A DNA stretch of 37,404 nt from Acidobacteriota bacterium (lineage in GTDB: Bacteria; Acidobacteriota; Blastocatellia; Pyrinomonadales; Pyrinomonadaceae), in contig JAOAPX010000007.1 in NCBI GenBank assembly GCA_025463125.1, positions 1 through 37,404 on the forward strand, in the 5' to 3' direction. The notes beneath the pieces are model-generated. The model had not been told where the DNA came from. It saw only the letters and a program-made list of their open reading frames with translations, and did not search any database. Each line of letters opens with the position of its first letter. Position 1 is the first letter of the stretch. Position numbers and translations under genes: made by a program. Below, piece after piece: positions 17,267-25,999 of the stretch.

Positions 17267-18280
17267 CTAATTTGCGACCAGAGTAGCCGCCAATTTAATT
17301 GCCGCGCCCATGCTTGAGGCGTCCGCTATTCCTTTTCCGGCTATATCAAAAGCCGTTCCGTGATCGACCGAAGTTCTGACAATCGGCAATCCGAGAGTAA
17401 CGTTTACCGAGGTTCCGAAAGATAAACATTTAACGGCGATCGTCGCCTGATCGTGGTAACAGGAAACGACGGCGTCGAATTCGCCTTTATAACCGCGCAA
17501 AAATATGGTGTCCGGCGAGTAAGCCCCGGTTACGTCTATGCCGTACTTTTCGCGGCAATCATTGATTGCCGGAATTATCTCGCGCTGCTCTTCGTCGCCG
17601 AACATTCCGCCTTCCGAAGCGTGCGGATTGAGCCCGGCAACTGCGATTCTTACTTTTCTGTTTAATAAATTCGTTAACGTGCGATTGATGAATTTTATAA
17701 GATTAATGAGATTATCTTTTACAACCAATTCGATTGCATCGCGCAGACTGATATGCGTCGAAAGCAAAACGACACGCAAATCGCCGGCGAAAAAACTCAT
17801 CGCAAACTCTTTCGTCCCGGTCAATTCAGCTAAAAACTCCGTGTGCCCCGGATAATCGTATCCGCCGAGCGAAATCGCTTTTTTGCTGATCGGCGCCGTC
17901 GCGACGGCATCAATTTTTTTTTCGCGCCAAAGCCTGATTGCGGTTTCGATATACTGAGCCGAAGCCTTTCCCGCCGCGCCCGACTCTTCACCCGCTTTTA
18001 TTTCGCCTTTTATGTTCTTCAGGTCGAAGACGGAGATTTGATCGGGTCCGGGCGTTTTGCCTGCCGAAACATCTGCAAGTTCGCAACTTAATCCTAAAGC
18101 GGCGGCGGTTTTTCTCAAAACTCTTAAATCCCCGATTATCAGGGGTCGGCAGAACGTTCTGAGATTTTCGTCAGCAAGAGCTTTAAGAGTGATTTCCGGT
18201 CCGATTCCGGCAGCATCGCCCATCGTGATCCCAATTATGGGCGTTTGATGAGATAAATTTTCAGTGTTTATATCATTCAC
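17267..18280 (-). CDS. pdxA: 4-hydroxythreonine-4-phosphate dehydrogenase
   Basis: 337 residues, the usual PdxA length. It oxidises 4-phosphohydroxy-L-threonine in the DXP-dependent pyridoxal phosphate route. Metal and substrate residues are visible in YPGHTE (His146), LLSTHISL (His176), GLNPHASEGG (His220) and CYHDQATI (His276); SVDHGTAFDIAG follows from 304. The N-terminal ITMGDAAGIGPEI (18-30) is typical. It follows the Sm-like gene after about 120 bases containing a long stem-loop, so it may be transcribed separately. Confidence 0.96.
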   Translation of the reverse strand: MNDINTENLSHQTPIIGITMGDAAGIGPEITLKALADENLRTFCRPLIIGDLRVLRKTAAALGLSCELADVSAGKTPGPDQISVFDLKNIKGEIKAGEESGAAGKASAQYIETAIRLWREKKIDAVATAPISKKAISLGGYDYPGHTEFLAELTGTKEFAMSFFAGDLRVVLLSTHISLRDAIELVVKDNLINLIKFINRTLTNLLNRKVRIAVAGLNPHASEGGMFGDEEQREIIPAINDCREKYGIDVTGAYSPDTIFLRGYKGEFDAVVSCYHDQATIAVKCLSFGTSVNVTLGLPIVRTSVDHGTAFDIAGKGIADASSMGAAIKLAATLVAN

Positions 18281-18338
18281 TAAAATTAAAATTAACGATT
18301 TAAAACGTAAATTACAAATTACCGTAAATACATTTCAA

Positions 18339-18383
18339 CGGTAAAAGCGGTTTTGATTTTTAAAATTAAAACCGCTTTTACCG
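18339..18383. terminator. 16-base perfect stem-loop downstream of the Sm-like gene
   Basis: CGGTAAAAGCGGTTTT (18339-18354) pairs exactly with 18368-18383 across a 13-base loop, 20 bases after the Sm-like gene's stop. There is no long U-tract in the direction of transcription, so it may attenuate transcription or protect the 3' end rather than terminate efficiently. Confidence 0.6.
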
Positions 18384-18403
18384 ATTCTGTTCGAATCAGG
18401 CTT

Positions 18404-18697
18404 TTAATCGTCGTCTCTGGCTGCGTCTTCCGCTTTATACATATACTTTATGTTATGTTTGGGCAAAAGCAGATTCGGCGCGTCTTTTCGATTAACTTTC
18501 AGTGCGTCCAGATCATACCATTCAATAGTGCCTTCGATTTCTTCTCCGTCGAGAAGAACGATGACCATCAGTGTACGCGAATCGATCTGTTTTTTATAGT
18601 AATAAGTTTCGGCATTTGTTTCGACAGGGGGCGCTTTTTTCCGCGCTTCCTGGCTGTCGCTTTGCCGTGAAAAATTTTTCATCTTTTTATAAACCAT
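18404..18697 (-). CDS. Hfq/Sm-like RNA-binding protein
   Basis: 97 residues. Residues about 38-88 fit the Sm fold: [18 protein letters not shown] (45-62) corresponds to Sm1, and [13 protein letters not shown] (76-88) to Sm2, retaining the Lys80-His81 pair typical of Hfq (Y-K-H-A). The N-terminal 35 residues are basic and polar and lack the usual Hfq LQDPFL helix; the tail is acidic. Hfq hexamers pair small RNAs with mRNAs, so a related role is inferred. AGGAGA lies just two bases before the first ATG, so ATG 18682 (Met6), 15 bases further on, is a possible alternative start. The gene follows ftsZ on the same strand after 75 bases. Confidence 0.75.
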   Translation of the reverse strand: MVYKKMKNFSRQSDSQEARKKAPPVETNAETYYYKKQIDSRTLMVIVLLDGEEIEGTIEWYDLDALKVNRKDAPNLLLPKHNIKYMYKAEDAARDDD

Positions 18698-18772
18698 TCT
18701 CCTGCAATTTGTTATTTCCGGTGGAGAAGAAAAACACCTTTTAATTTATCAGTTTGTTTTGCCGATTGAAAA

Positions 18773-19906
18773 TCAGTCAGCCTGTCTGCGGATGAACGTC
18801 GGCACGTTTATGTCTTCCTGTTTCTTTACGTCGGAAGGCATATAAGCCGAGCCGATGCCGTTATTTACGGCGCCCGTCGATGTTTCCATCGGGTGCGGCG
18901 TCGTCATTTGCATTTTGCTGTCAAACCCGGTGGCGATGACCGTAACTTTAATTTCATCTTCCATTCCCGGCTTGAAGACCGTTCCCCAGATAATGTCGGC
19001 GTTATCATCGGCTTCTTCTTCTACAATACGAATAGCGTCTTCCACTTCACCGAGCGGCATATTTTCGCTGCCGGTGACATTGATTATAGCGCCTTTCGCC
19101 CCGTTGATTGAATCTTCTTCGAGAAGTTTATAATCGAGCGCGGCGCGCATCGCTTTCGATGCCGCGTCCGGACCTTTTGCAGATCCGATTCCCATCAGCG
19201 CCACGCCTTTGCCGCGCATAACGGTTGTTACGTCGGCGAAATCGAGATTTATGATTCCGGGCGTGGTGATTAAATCCGTGATGCCCTGGACGGCTTGCAA
19301 AAGGATTTCATCGGCGCGGCGGAACGCGTCCATGATCGTGATTTTTTCTTCAACTTCGCGAAGCTTCGAATTAGGAATCGTAATTATCGTGTCAACACAG
19401 CCGCGAAGTTCCGCAAGCCCTCTTTCGGCTTGCATCATGCGTTTTTTGCCTTCGACATTAAAAGGCTTGGTCACAACGGCGACGGTCAAAGCGCCGAGTT
19501 CGATAGCAAGCGAGGCGACAACGGGCGCGGCACCTGTTCCCGTTCCGCCGCCTAAGCCGGTCGTAACGAAAACCATATCTGAACCTTCAAGGACATCAAG
19601 CAGTTTTTCATGATCTTCGAGCGCCGCGTCGCGCCCGACTTCCGGGTTTGCGCCCGCGCCAAGCCCGCGGGTTAATCTGCTGCCGAGCTGAATTTTAATC
19701 GGCGCTTTCGAAGCATTGAGCGCCTGTAAATCCGTATTGGCGACAATGAATTCGACTCCTTTAATTCCAGCTTCAATCATTCGATTAACCGCGTTTCCGC
19801 CGCCGCCGCCGACACCAACTACCTTGATTCTCGCTCCGGTAATTGGCGGTTCATCCATAAATATCTTGATTCCGTTATTTTTCATTTGTAGACCGTCCGT
19901 TGTCAT
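18773..19906 (-). CDS. ftsZ: Cell division protein FtsZ
   Basis: 377 residues. It is the tubulin-like GTPase that polymerises into the Z-ring at midcell. The nucleotide-binding [13 protein letters not shown] is at 31-43, the signature GGGTGTG at 119-125, and the T7-loop NLDFADV precedes the GTPase core end. The linker is short, and the C-terminal peptide [10 protein letters not shown] is intact for FtsA binding. About 23 residues precede the core strand. The start at ATG 19906 has GGA nine bases upstream. The 167-base gap after ftsA holds an inverted repeat and a palindrome. Confidence 0.98.
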   Translation of the reverse strand: MTTDGLQMKNNGIKIFMDEPPITGARIKVVGVGGGGGNAVNRMIEAGIKGVEFIVANTDLQALNASKAPIKIQLGSRLTRGLGAGANPEVGRDAALEDHEKLLDVLEGSDMVFVTTGLGGGTGTGAAPVVASLAIELGALTVAVVTKPFNVEGKKRMMQAERGLAELRGCVDTIITIPNSKLREVEEKITIMDAFRRADEILLQAVQGITDLITTPGIINLDFADVTTVMRGKGVALMGIGSAKGPDAASKAMRAALDYKLLEEDSINGAKGAIINVTGSENMPLGEVEDAIRIVEEEADDNADIIWGTVFKPGMEDEIKVTVIATGFDSKMQMTTPHPMETSTGAVNNGIGSAYMPSDVKKQEDINVPTFIRRQAD

Positions 19907-19970
19907 AAATTAGATTCCTGCTTGTATGTTTTATTACTTGATATGTATTAATTGAAAAAATGCAGCTGTG

Positions 19971-20029
19971 ATGCTTTTTCGAGTGTTTTAAGCTTTCAAC
20001 AATATATTGTGCTATTGGCGAAAAAGCAT
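19971..20029. promoter_or_regulatory. Inverted repeat and 12-base palindrome in the ftsA-ftsZ gap
   Basis: ATGCTTTTTCG (19971-19981) is matched exactly by its reverse complement at 20019-20029. Between the arms lies the perfect palindrome ACAATATATTGT (19999-20010). The element sits about 65-125 bases upstream of the ftsZ start. It could be an operator or an mRNA structure setting FtsZ output separately from FtsA. Confidence 0.45.
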
Positions 20030-20073
20030 ACAACGATTTGCGGTAAAAAATCTAGTCGAAAAGTTATTTTTTT

Positions 20074-21312
20074 CTAAATTTTTCCCGAAAACTTCTTAAA
20101 CCATTCAGCTACCTTCTGCGTCGGCGATTTTCCGCCCATATTATATTCACGAATGCGCGAGCGCATCGACGTTAAAGCCAATCCGCAGGCGACCGACCAC
20201 TCCGGACTTTGCACCTCTTCGGCAAGTCCCCCGAAATACTCCATTTCCAAAAACCCGAGACGCGTCGGCGCGTCGAAAACCTGTTCGGCGACTTCGACCA
20301 TTCCGCGAACGAGCGATCCGCCGCCGGTTAAAACAACGCCGCTCGATATTTGCGCGTTTGTCTGCGCCACTTCGTGCGCCACGTGATGCAGCAATTCGAT
20401 GGCGCGCGGCTGCATAATATCGCAAAGAATTTCTTTCGAAAGCCCGCGCGTTTCCGTTCTGCCGACCGGCGTCACTTCGATAACCTGCTGCCGCTCATGC
20501 TCGTCCATCAAAAATGAAGCGACGCAGCCGTAGAGATGTTTTATTTTATTCGCTTCGGGAATCGATACGCGAAGCCCGACGGCGATATCTTTCGTAAAAT
20601 GCATACTGCCGAACGGAAAAACCGCCGTGTGCTGAATCGCGCCGCGCCCGAAAATCATCAGGCTCGTAATTTCCGCGCCCATATTTACGACCGCGCAGCC
20701 GTATTCCTTATCGTCGTCGGTCAGAGTGCTTTCGGCAGCCGCGAGCGGTTCGAGAATCATCTGTTCGACTTCGAGTCCGGCGCGATTAATCGCCTTGGCG
20801 AGATTCTGTCTGCCGGCGCTCGGGCTGATCACAATGTGAACGAGCGATTCGAGCCGCGAGCCGCTCATCCCGATCGGTTCGATAATTCCGTCCTGACCGT
20901 CGATGATAAACTCCTGCGGCAGACGGTTGACGATTTCCCAGCCAGCCGGAAGCTGTATGGCGCTGGCGGATTCGACCGCGCGCTCCATATCTTCTTCGGT
21001 AATCTCGCGTCCCATTCCGGCGACGGCGACAACGCCCGATTTATTTTCGCCGCGAAAATGCTCGCCCGAAAGATTAACGGTCGCCATTTGAATATCGAGA
21101 CCGCTGACGCGCTCGGCTTCGCCGACGGCTTTTCTGATCGAGTCGGCGACGGCTTCGGTCGTCGTGACGATGCCGCGCCGCAAACCGCGTGATTCGGCTT
21201 CGCCGATGCCGACAATATTCATTTTGCCGTCTTCCGAAGGCTCACCGATGACGCATCGCACACGACTTGTGCCGACGTCCAGCCCGACTGAATGTATTTC
21301 ACGATTTATCAT
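20074..21312 (-). CDS. ftsA: Cell division protein FtsA
   Basis: 412 residues of the actin/Hsp70 fold. Phosphate-1 GLDVGTSRVRCVIGE starts at residue 10, and VVLTGGGSLVRGM is the adenosine motif near 325. The C-terminal helix KVAEWFKKFSGKI is amphipathic and expected to tether FtsA to the membrane. FtsA anchors FtsZ filaments and recruits later divisome proteins. The gene begins five bases after ftsQ and precedes ftsZ, the canonical order. Confidence 0.97.
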   Translation of the reverse strand: MINREIHSVGLDVGTSRVRCVIGEPSEDGKMNIVGIGEAESRGLRRGIVTTTEAVADSIRKAVGEAERVSGLDIQMATVNLSGEHFRGENKSGVVAVAGMGREITEEDMERAVESASAIQLPAGWEIVNRLPQEFIIDGQDGIIEPIGMSGSRLESLVHIVISPSAGRQNLAKAINRAGLEVEQMILEPLAAAESTLTDDDKEYGCAVVNMGAEITSLMIFGRGAIQHTAVFPFGSMHFTKDIAVGLRVSIPEANKIKHLYGCVASFLMDEHERQQVIEVTPVGRTETRGLSKEILCDIMQPRAIELLHHVAHEVAQTNAQISSGVVLTGGGSLVRGMVEVAEQVFDAPTRLGFLEMEYFGGLAEEVQSPEWSVACGLALTSMRSRIREYNMGGKSPTQKVAEWFKKFSGKI

Positions 21313-21317
21313 TTGCG

Positions 21318-22160
21318 CTATTGGTTGCCGCTTGTCCTAAATCCTAAAATTTCTCTGTTTCCGCTTAAATTTACCGATTCGATTTCTTTGCCGCGACCGG
21401 CAATGATTTCCAGCCCTTTTTGCAGGCGCTTGCCGAAATTGTCTTTGCCCAGATCGATCGAAACCGTTTCCGACGAATCTTCGACAATTGCGCGCGGATC
21501 CTGCAAATGTTCGATGTTCACTTCTTTAACGCGCCTGGAAAGCTCAAATTCGCGCCACTCTTCGAGCATTTTCTGATACATTTTAACGCGCGTTTGATTG
21601 TCTTTTACGGCTGTTTCGGTTCTCGTTTCATCCCACCCGCGCATAATAAACGACGGGCGTTCCTCGTTTTCGCCGATTAAACCTAAAATAACGGCTTCAT
21701 CATCGACCCAGAAATCGCCGCCTTTGATGCGCACAACCGCTTTCGGCACGCGCTCGATCAAATTCACTCTCACGCCGTCAGGCAAAACTCTCGAAACCGC
21801 CGCTGTTTTCACGTACGCGAGCTTTTCGATTTTATCTTTTATTTCGGTCAGATCCGCGTTCCAAACGCCGGATTTTTCCACCTGGTTGCTGACGATTTTT
21901 TCAATCTCGTCTTTCGAAGCCCGCGAAACGCCGCGCATATCGATCTTTTTGATTTCGAAAAATTCCGAAGCCGTTACGGTTCTGTAACCCATAAAGCCGA
22001 GGAACCCGAGACAAAACAATATACAAAAGACAAAAAAGAGCGGCACGAAAAAGTTTGCGAAATTGCCGTTGTCGTGTTTGCCGCGCCGCGCTGCCGCTGC
22101 CGGACGCCGTCTTTTCGCGGCGGCGGTTTTGGTTACCTGTTTACGTGCTTGTTTTGCCAT
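21318..22160 (-). CDS. ftsQ: Cell division protein FtsQ (POTRA domain)
   Basis: 280 residues. A strongly basic N-terminal tail (RRRPAAAARRGK) precedes one membrane helix (about 35-58). A POTRA domain follows (about 67-137: FFEIKKIDMRGVSRASKDEI), then the FtsQ beta domain. The position between murC and ftsA confirms the assignment. FtsQ links FtsL/FtsB-type proteins and FtsI/FtsW at the septum. murB and ddl, often found next to it, are not present. Confidence 0.93.
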   Translation of the reverse strand: MAKQARKQVTKTAAAKRRRPAAAARRGKHDNGNFANFFVPLFFVFCILFCLGFLGFMGYRTVTASEFFEIKKIDMRGVSRASKDEIEKIVSNQVEKSGVWNADLTEIKDKIEKLAYVKTAAVSRVLPDGVRVNLIERVPKAVVRIKGGDFWVDDEAVILGLIGENEERPSFIMRGWDETRTETAVKDNQTRVKMYQKMLEEWREFELSRRVKEVNIEHLQDPRAIVEDSSETVSIDLGKDNFGKRLQKGLEIIAGRGKEIESVNLSGNREILGFRTSGNQ

Positions 22161-22247
22161 AACTGTTAATTTTTTTTGCGCTTTCGTGCGTGTTCTTAAT
22201 TAAAATAACATTATTAATCTTTTAGTTATTTCCCGCTCTCAATATTT

Positions 22248-23651
22248 TTACGACGCCTGCCGTTTTGCTTCTCCGCGCTTTAAAACATCCAGTATTTCAT
22301 CGGAAAGCCGCGTAATGCTTCCCGCGCCTAGAGTAATCAACAAATCGCCTTCGCGCAGATTCGGAACGACGTGTTCCGCCGCTGTTTCCACTTTGCCGAT
22401 ATAATTCGCGTTTTTATGCCCGTATTTCTTAATGTTTTCGGTCAAAACTTCCGCCGTCACGCCTTCGAGCGGCGATTCGCTCGCCGCATAAATATCCGTC
22501 ACGTAAAGCACGTCGGCGTTGTTAAACGATAAAGCGAACTCATCCATCAATTCGCGCGTTCGCGTATAGCGGTGCGGTTGAAACACGACGACCGTCCGCC
22601 TGCCGCCCGAACCGTTTTTCGCCGCCGAAAGCGTCGCTAAAATCTCGGTCGGATGATGCCCGTAATCGTCAACTACAGTAATTCCCGCTTCTTCGCCTTT
22701 AAATTGAAAACGGCGATTGGCGTTTCTGAAATTTATAAACGCTTCGGCGATTTTTTCAAACGAAATTTCCAGCTCCAGCGCAACGGCGGTCGCCGCCAGA
22801 GCGTTATAGACATTGTGCTGTCCGGGAACGGGCAAAACGATTTCGCCTAAAACCATTGTTCCTCTCAAGACCGTAAAAGTCGAGCCGAAAGCATCGTTAT
22901 ACTTGATATTGTGAGCCGAAATGTCGGCTTGCGCGGTCATGCCGTATGTGACGCGGCGACGCTTCATTTTCGGGATAATAAGCTGCACGTTCGGATCGTC
23001 GAGACAGATAATGTCGGCTCCGTAAAACGGAACTTTATTAACGAAATCGGTAAAGCACTGCACAACGTCGTCCATGCCTTTATACGATTCCATATGCTCT
23101 TTGTCGATGTTCGTCACGACGGAAATCGTCGGGTTCAGCATTAAAAAAGACCGGTCGCTTTCGTCGGCTTCGGTGACAAACCAATCGCTCGCGCCGAGAC
23201 GCGCGTTCGAGCCGAGCATTTCAACGACGCCGCCGACAACCGTCGTCGGATCGACGCCCGCGTGTCCTAAAACAGTAGCGACCATCGAAGTCGTCGTCGT
23301 TTTGCCGTGCGTTCCGGCAACTGCTACCGAATAAGGCTTTAAGGTCATCAATTCAGCGAGCATTTCGGCGCGCGGAATAATCGGAATTCCTTTCTCGCGG
23401 GCAATGACGATTTCCGGGTTGTCCTCTTTAACCGCCGATGAATAAACGACAACCTGCGCCGCGCCGACGTTTTCCGCCCGGTGACCTTCGTATATGGTCG
23501 CGCCGGCGTTTTCCAGGCGATCCGTGTTTTTCGATTTTCGCAAATCCGAACCCGAAATACTGAAGTCGAGATTACACAAGACCTCGGCGATGCCGCTCAT
23601 CCCGATGCCGCCGATGCCTATAAAATGAATGTTTTTTACGTGCCTGAACAT
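22248..23651 (-). CDS. murC: UDP-N-acetylmuramate--L-alanine ligase
   Basis: 467 residues from ATG 23651. The Rossmann loop [11 protein letters not shown] is at 10-20 and the Mur ligase P-loop GTHGKTTT at 113-120. [10 protein letters not shown] appears near 310 and QPHRYTRT near 340, both typical of MurC. It adds L-Ala to UDP-MurNAc in the cytoplasm. A TTG three codons upstream (23660) is possible, but it falls in the repeat arm at 23658-23666 and the ATG gives the standard N-terminus. Confidence 0.97.
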   Translation of the reverse strand: MFRHVKNIHFIGIGGIGMSGIAEVLCNLDFSISGSDLRKSKNTDRLENAGATIYEGHRAENVGAAQVVVYSSAVKEDNPEIVIAREKGIPIIPRAEMLAELMTLKPYSVAVAGTHGKTTTTSMVATVLGHAGVDPTTVVGGVVEMLGSNARLGASDWFVTEADESDRSFLMLNPTISVVTNIDKEHMESYKGMDDVVQCFTDFVNKVPFYGADIICLDDPNVQLIIPKMKRRRVTYGMTAQADISAHNIKYNDAFGSTFTVLRGTMVLGEIVLPVPGQHNVYNALAATAVALELEISFEKIAEAFINFRNANRRFQFKGEEAGITVVDDYGHHPTEILATLSAAKNGSGGRRTVVVFQPHRYTRTRELMDEFALSFNNADVLYVTDIYAASESPLEGVTAEVLTENIKKYGHKNANYIGKVETAAEHVVPNLREGDLLITLGAGSITRLSDEILDVLKRGEAKRQAS

Positions 23652-23657
23652 ATTTTT

Positions 23658-23741
23658 CAATTACGATTTACGAATCGCGAATGACGAACCGGTTAAAATG
23701 ACTTTTGATATTCGCAACTCGTAATTCTAAATTCGTAATTG
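23658..23741. repeat. Inverted repeat of CAATTACGA words between murG and murC
   Basis: CAATTACGA (23658-23666) pairs with TCGTAATTG (23733-23741). The interior holds further variants (TTTACGAATCGCGAATGACG, and ATTCGCAACTCGTAATTC). The element fills the whole 92-base murG-murC spacer. Confidence 0.65.
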
Positions 23742-23743
23742 TC

Positions 23744-24820
23744 CTACTTTCCCCTTACCAAATCTTCAATTAAATTTACGGTCACTTCCGCCGCGTCTTT
23801 TCTCGCCAGCTTTTTCGCCGCCGCTTCCATCTCCGAGATCAAAAACGGCGAATTTATCAAATTTATAATTTCCTTTGCCAGAGTTTCCCCGTTTAAATCT
23901 CTCTGCAAAATCATCCGCGCCGCTTTTGCCGTTTGCAGCGCCTCGGCGTTTTTGCGCTGGTGATCGTCAGCCGCAGTCGGAAGCGGAATCATGATCGAAG
24001 CTTTTCCCGCCGCAGCCAGTTCCGCGCAGCTGGTTGCGCCCGCCCGGCAAATTATCAAATCGCTTTTCGCAAATTCCGAAACCATATCCGATATATACGG
24101 TCGCACATCGGAAAAAGGCAGATCGGCGCGATTGTAAACTTCTTTGATCTTCTCGTAATCAAACTCGCCCGTCTGATGCGTGATCTGCAATCTGTCCTTA
24201 AACGATTGCAGATGATTTAACGCTTCGCCCATCGCTTCGTTTATCGCGCGCGCTCCCTGCGAACCGCCGAAAATCAAAAGGTTTACTTTTTCGCCGCGCG
24301 TTTTCGGCGCGATTTCAAAAAATTCCTTGCGAACCGGATTTCCCGTAACGATTCCCTTTTTCCCGAAAAAAGGCAGCGCTTCTTCAAACGTTAAAGCCGC
24401 TTTGGTAACAAACGGCGCGAGCTTTCGATTGGTAAAGCCGGGCAAAGCGTTTGAGTCCATCACAAGCGTCGGAATTCCCTGCAAGCTCGCCATAAAAAGA
24501 ACCGGACCCGAAACATATCCGCCCGCGCCTATAACGACATCCGGCTTGTAATCTTTTATCACGCGCCGCGCTTCGAGAAAGCTTTTCGGCAGAATAAGTA
24601 AGCCTTTTATTTTGCCCGCCAAACCGACGTTTTTCAACCCGCTGCTGTTTATCAAAGAAAGCCGGAAATTATTGTCCGGAACAATTTTCGTTTCCAATCC
24701 GCGAGCCGTGCCGACGAATAAAACTTCCGACGCCTGATCGCGCCGCATAATCTCTTTCGCCACGGCTATTCCCGGGTAAATGTGCCCGCCCGTTCCTCCG
24801 GCGGCTATCAAAACCTTCAT
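23744..24820 (-). CDS. murG: UDP-GlcNAc:lipid I N-acetylglucosaminyltransferase
   Basis: 358 residues of GT-B fold. The N-terminal glycine loop is AAGGTGGHIYPG (6-17). GGSQGARAINEA and CRAGATSCAELAAAGK are the donor-site segments. It converts lipid I to lipid II on the inner membrane face. The start ATG shares its A with the ftsW stop (TAATG at 24820), so translation is probably coupled to ftsW. Confidence 0.97.
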   Translation of the reverse strand: MKVLIAAGGTGGHIYPGIAVAKEIMRRDQASEVLFVGTARGLETKIVPDNNFRLSLINSSGLKNVGLAGKIKGLLILPKSFLEARRVIKDYKPDVVIGAGGYVSGPVLFMASLQGIPTLVMDSNALPGFTNRKLAPFVTKAALTFEEALPFFGKKGIVTGNPVRKEFFEIAPKTRGEKVNLLIFGGSQGARAINEAMGEALNHLQSFKDRLQITHQTGEFDYEKIKEVYNRADLPFSDVRPYISDMVSEFAKSDLIICRAGATSCAELAAAGKASIMIPLPTAADDHQRKNAEALQTAKAARMILQRDLNGETLAKEIINLINSPFLISEMEAAAKKLARKDAAEVTVNLIEDLVRGK

Positions 24821-25992
24821 TATTTCAATCCAATCCGATTTTTTCTGCGTCGAACCGGCGATTCGGTCAAATCTTTTTCTTTAGAAGACGCGCCCGCATA
24901 CTGCGAAACATTCAGCAAAATACCGACCGCGAAAAGCGTTAAAACGATCGAAGAACCGCCGTATGAAATGAACGGCAGCGGAATTCCTTTCGCCGGTAAA
25001 ATCGAGATAACGACGCTGATGTTAAAAAGCGCCTGCACGATTATCCCTGTGATAATGCCGATGCTCAGAAGCATCCCGAACCGGTCGGGCGCGAGCAAAG
25101 CCGTTCGCGTTCCGCGCCACAAAAGCAGCCCGAAAGCCAGGACGATCGCCATCGTTCCGAATAAACCGAGTTCTTCGCCGACAACCGAAAAAATAAAATC
25201 CGAGTGCGGGTACGGCAGATAAAAAAGCTTCTGCTGTCCTTTGGCGAAACCTTCGCCGAGAATGCCGCCCGAACCGATGGCGTAGAGCGATTGGCAAACC
25301 TGGTAGCCCGCTCCCGCGCGGTTTTCTTCGGCGCACGGGTCGAGAAAAGCGATCAGCCGCGCAACGCGCCAGGGCGCGAAAATAAGCGCGCAAACGCCGC
25401 CGAAAAGCATCAAGGCGCCGACTGATGCGAGATGCAGAATTTTCGCGCCGGCGGCGAAATAAATGCTGACGAAAATGGCGCACAAAACAATCGTCGTTCC
25501 GAGATCGGGCTCGGCGAAGATCAAACCGCCTAAAATTACCAAAACTCCTATGCACGGCAAAACCGTTTCTTTTAAATCGCTGACCGTTTTCTCGTTTTTC
25601 GTTAAAAAATAAGCGAGAAAAATCGGCAAAGCGATTTTCGCGATTTCCGACGGCTGAAATGAAATTCCGGGCAATCTGATCCATCGTTTCGCGCCGTTTA
25701 TCGCGCCGAAGCCGAAAACCGAGATCAAAAGCACGATTGTTACGGCTAAAATACCGTAAACGACCGTTTTGTTTTGGTAAAGACGATAATCAATCCGGCT
25801 CGTCAGATACATTACGAACAAACCGAAAACCGTAAAACCGAGCTGCTTGTAAAAGTATGTAAACTGGCTCGCGCCTTCGGTTTCGTTCAGCGCGATCATG
25901 GCAGAGGCGGAATAAACCATCAGCACGCCGAAAAGCGCGAGCCCGGCGGCAATCGCAAATAAAAACCAATCTATGCGAAGTTTCTTTACCAT
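24820..25992 (-). CDS. ftsW: SEDS-family peptidoglycan polymerase FtsW
   Basis: 390 residues with about ten membrane helices. SEDS motifs include FQPSEIAKIALP, the loop PYPHSDFIFSVVGEELG and PLPFISYGGSSI. FtsW polymerises lipid II into septal glycan together with FtsI. The gene starts seven bases after murD and overlaps murG by one base, so the three are tightly coupled. Confidence 0.96.
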   Translation of the reverse strand: MVKKLRIDWFLFAIAAGLALFGVLMVYSASAMIALNETEGASQFTYFYKQLGFTVFGLFVMYLTSRIDYRLYQNKTVVYGILAVTIVLLISVFGFGAINGAKRWIRLPGISFQPSEIAKIALPIFLAYFLTKNEKTVSDLKETVLPCIGVLVILGGLIFAEPDLGTTIVLCAIFVSIYFAAGAKILHLASVGALMLFGGVCALIFAPWRVARLIAFLDPCAEENRAGAGYQVCQSLYAIGSGGILGEGFAKGQQKLFYLPYPHSDFIFSVVGEELGLFGTMAIVLAFGLLLWRGTRTALLAPDRFGMLLSIGIITGIIVQALFNISVVISILPAKGIPLPFISYGGSSIVLTLFAVGILLNVSQYAGASSKEKDLTESPVRRRKNRIGLK

Positions 25993-25999
25993 TTTCGTT

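Noticed and set aside
20536-21192. Plus-strand 218-codon frame opposite ftsA
   Set aside because: Shadow of the conserved ftsA frame; rich in Arg, Asn and Phe without family features.
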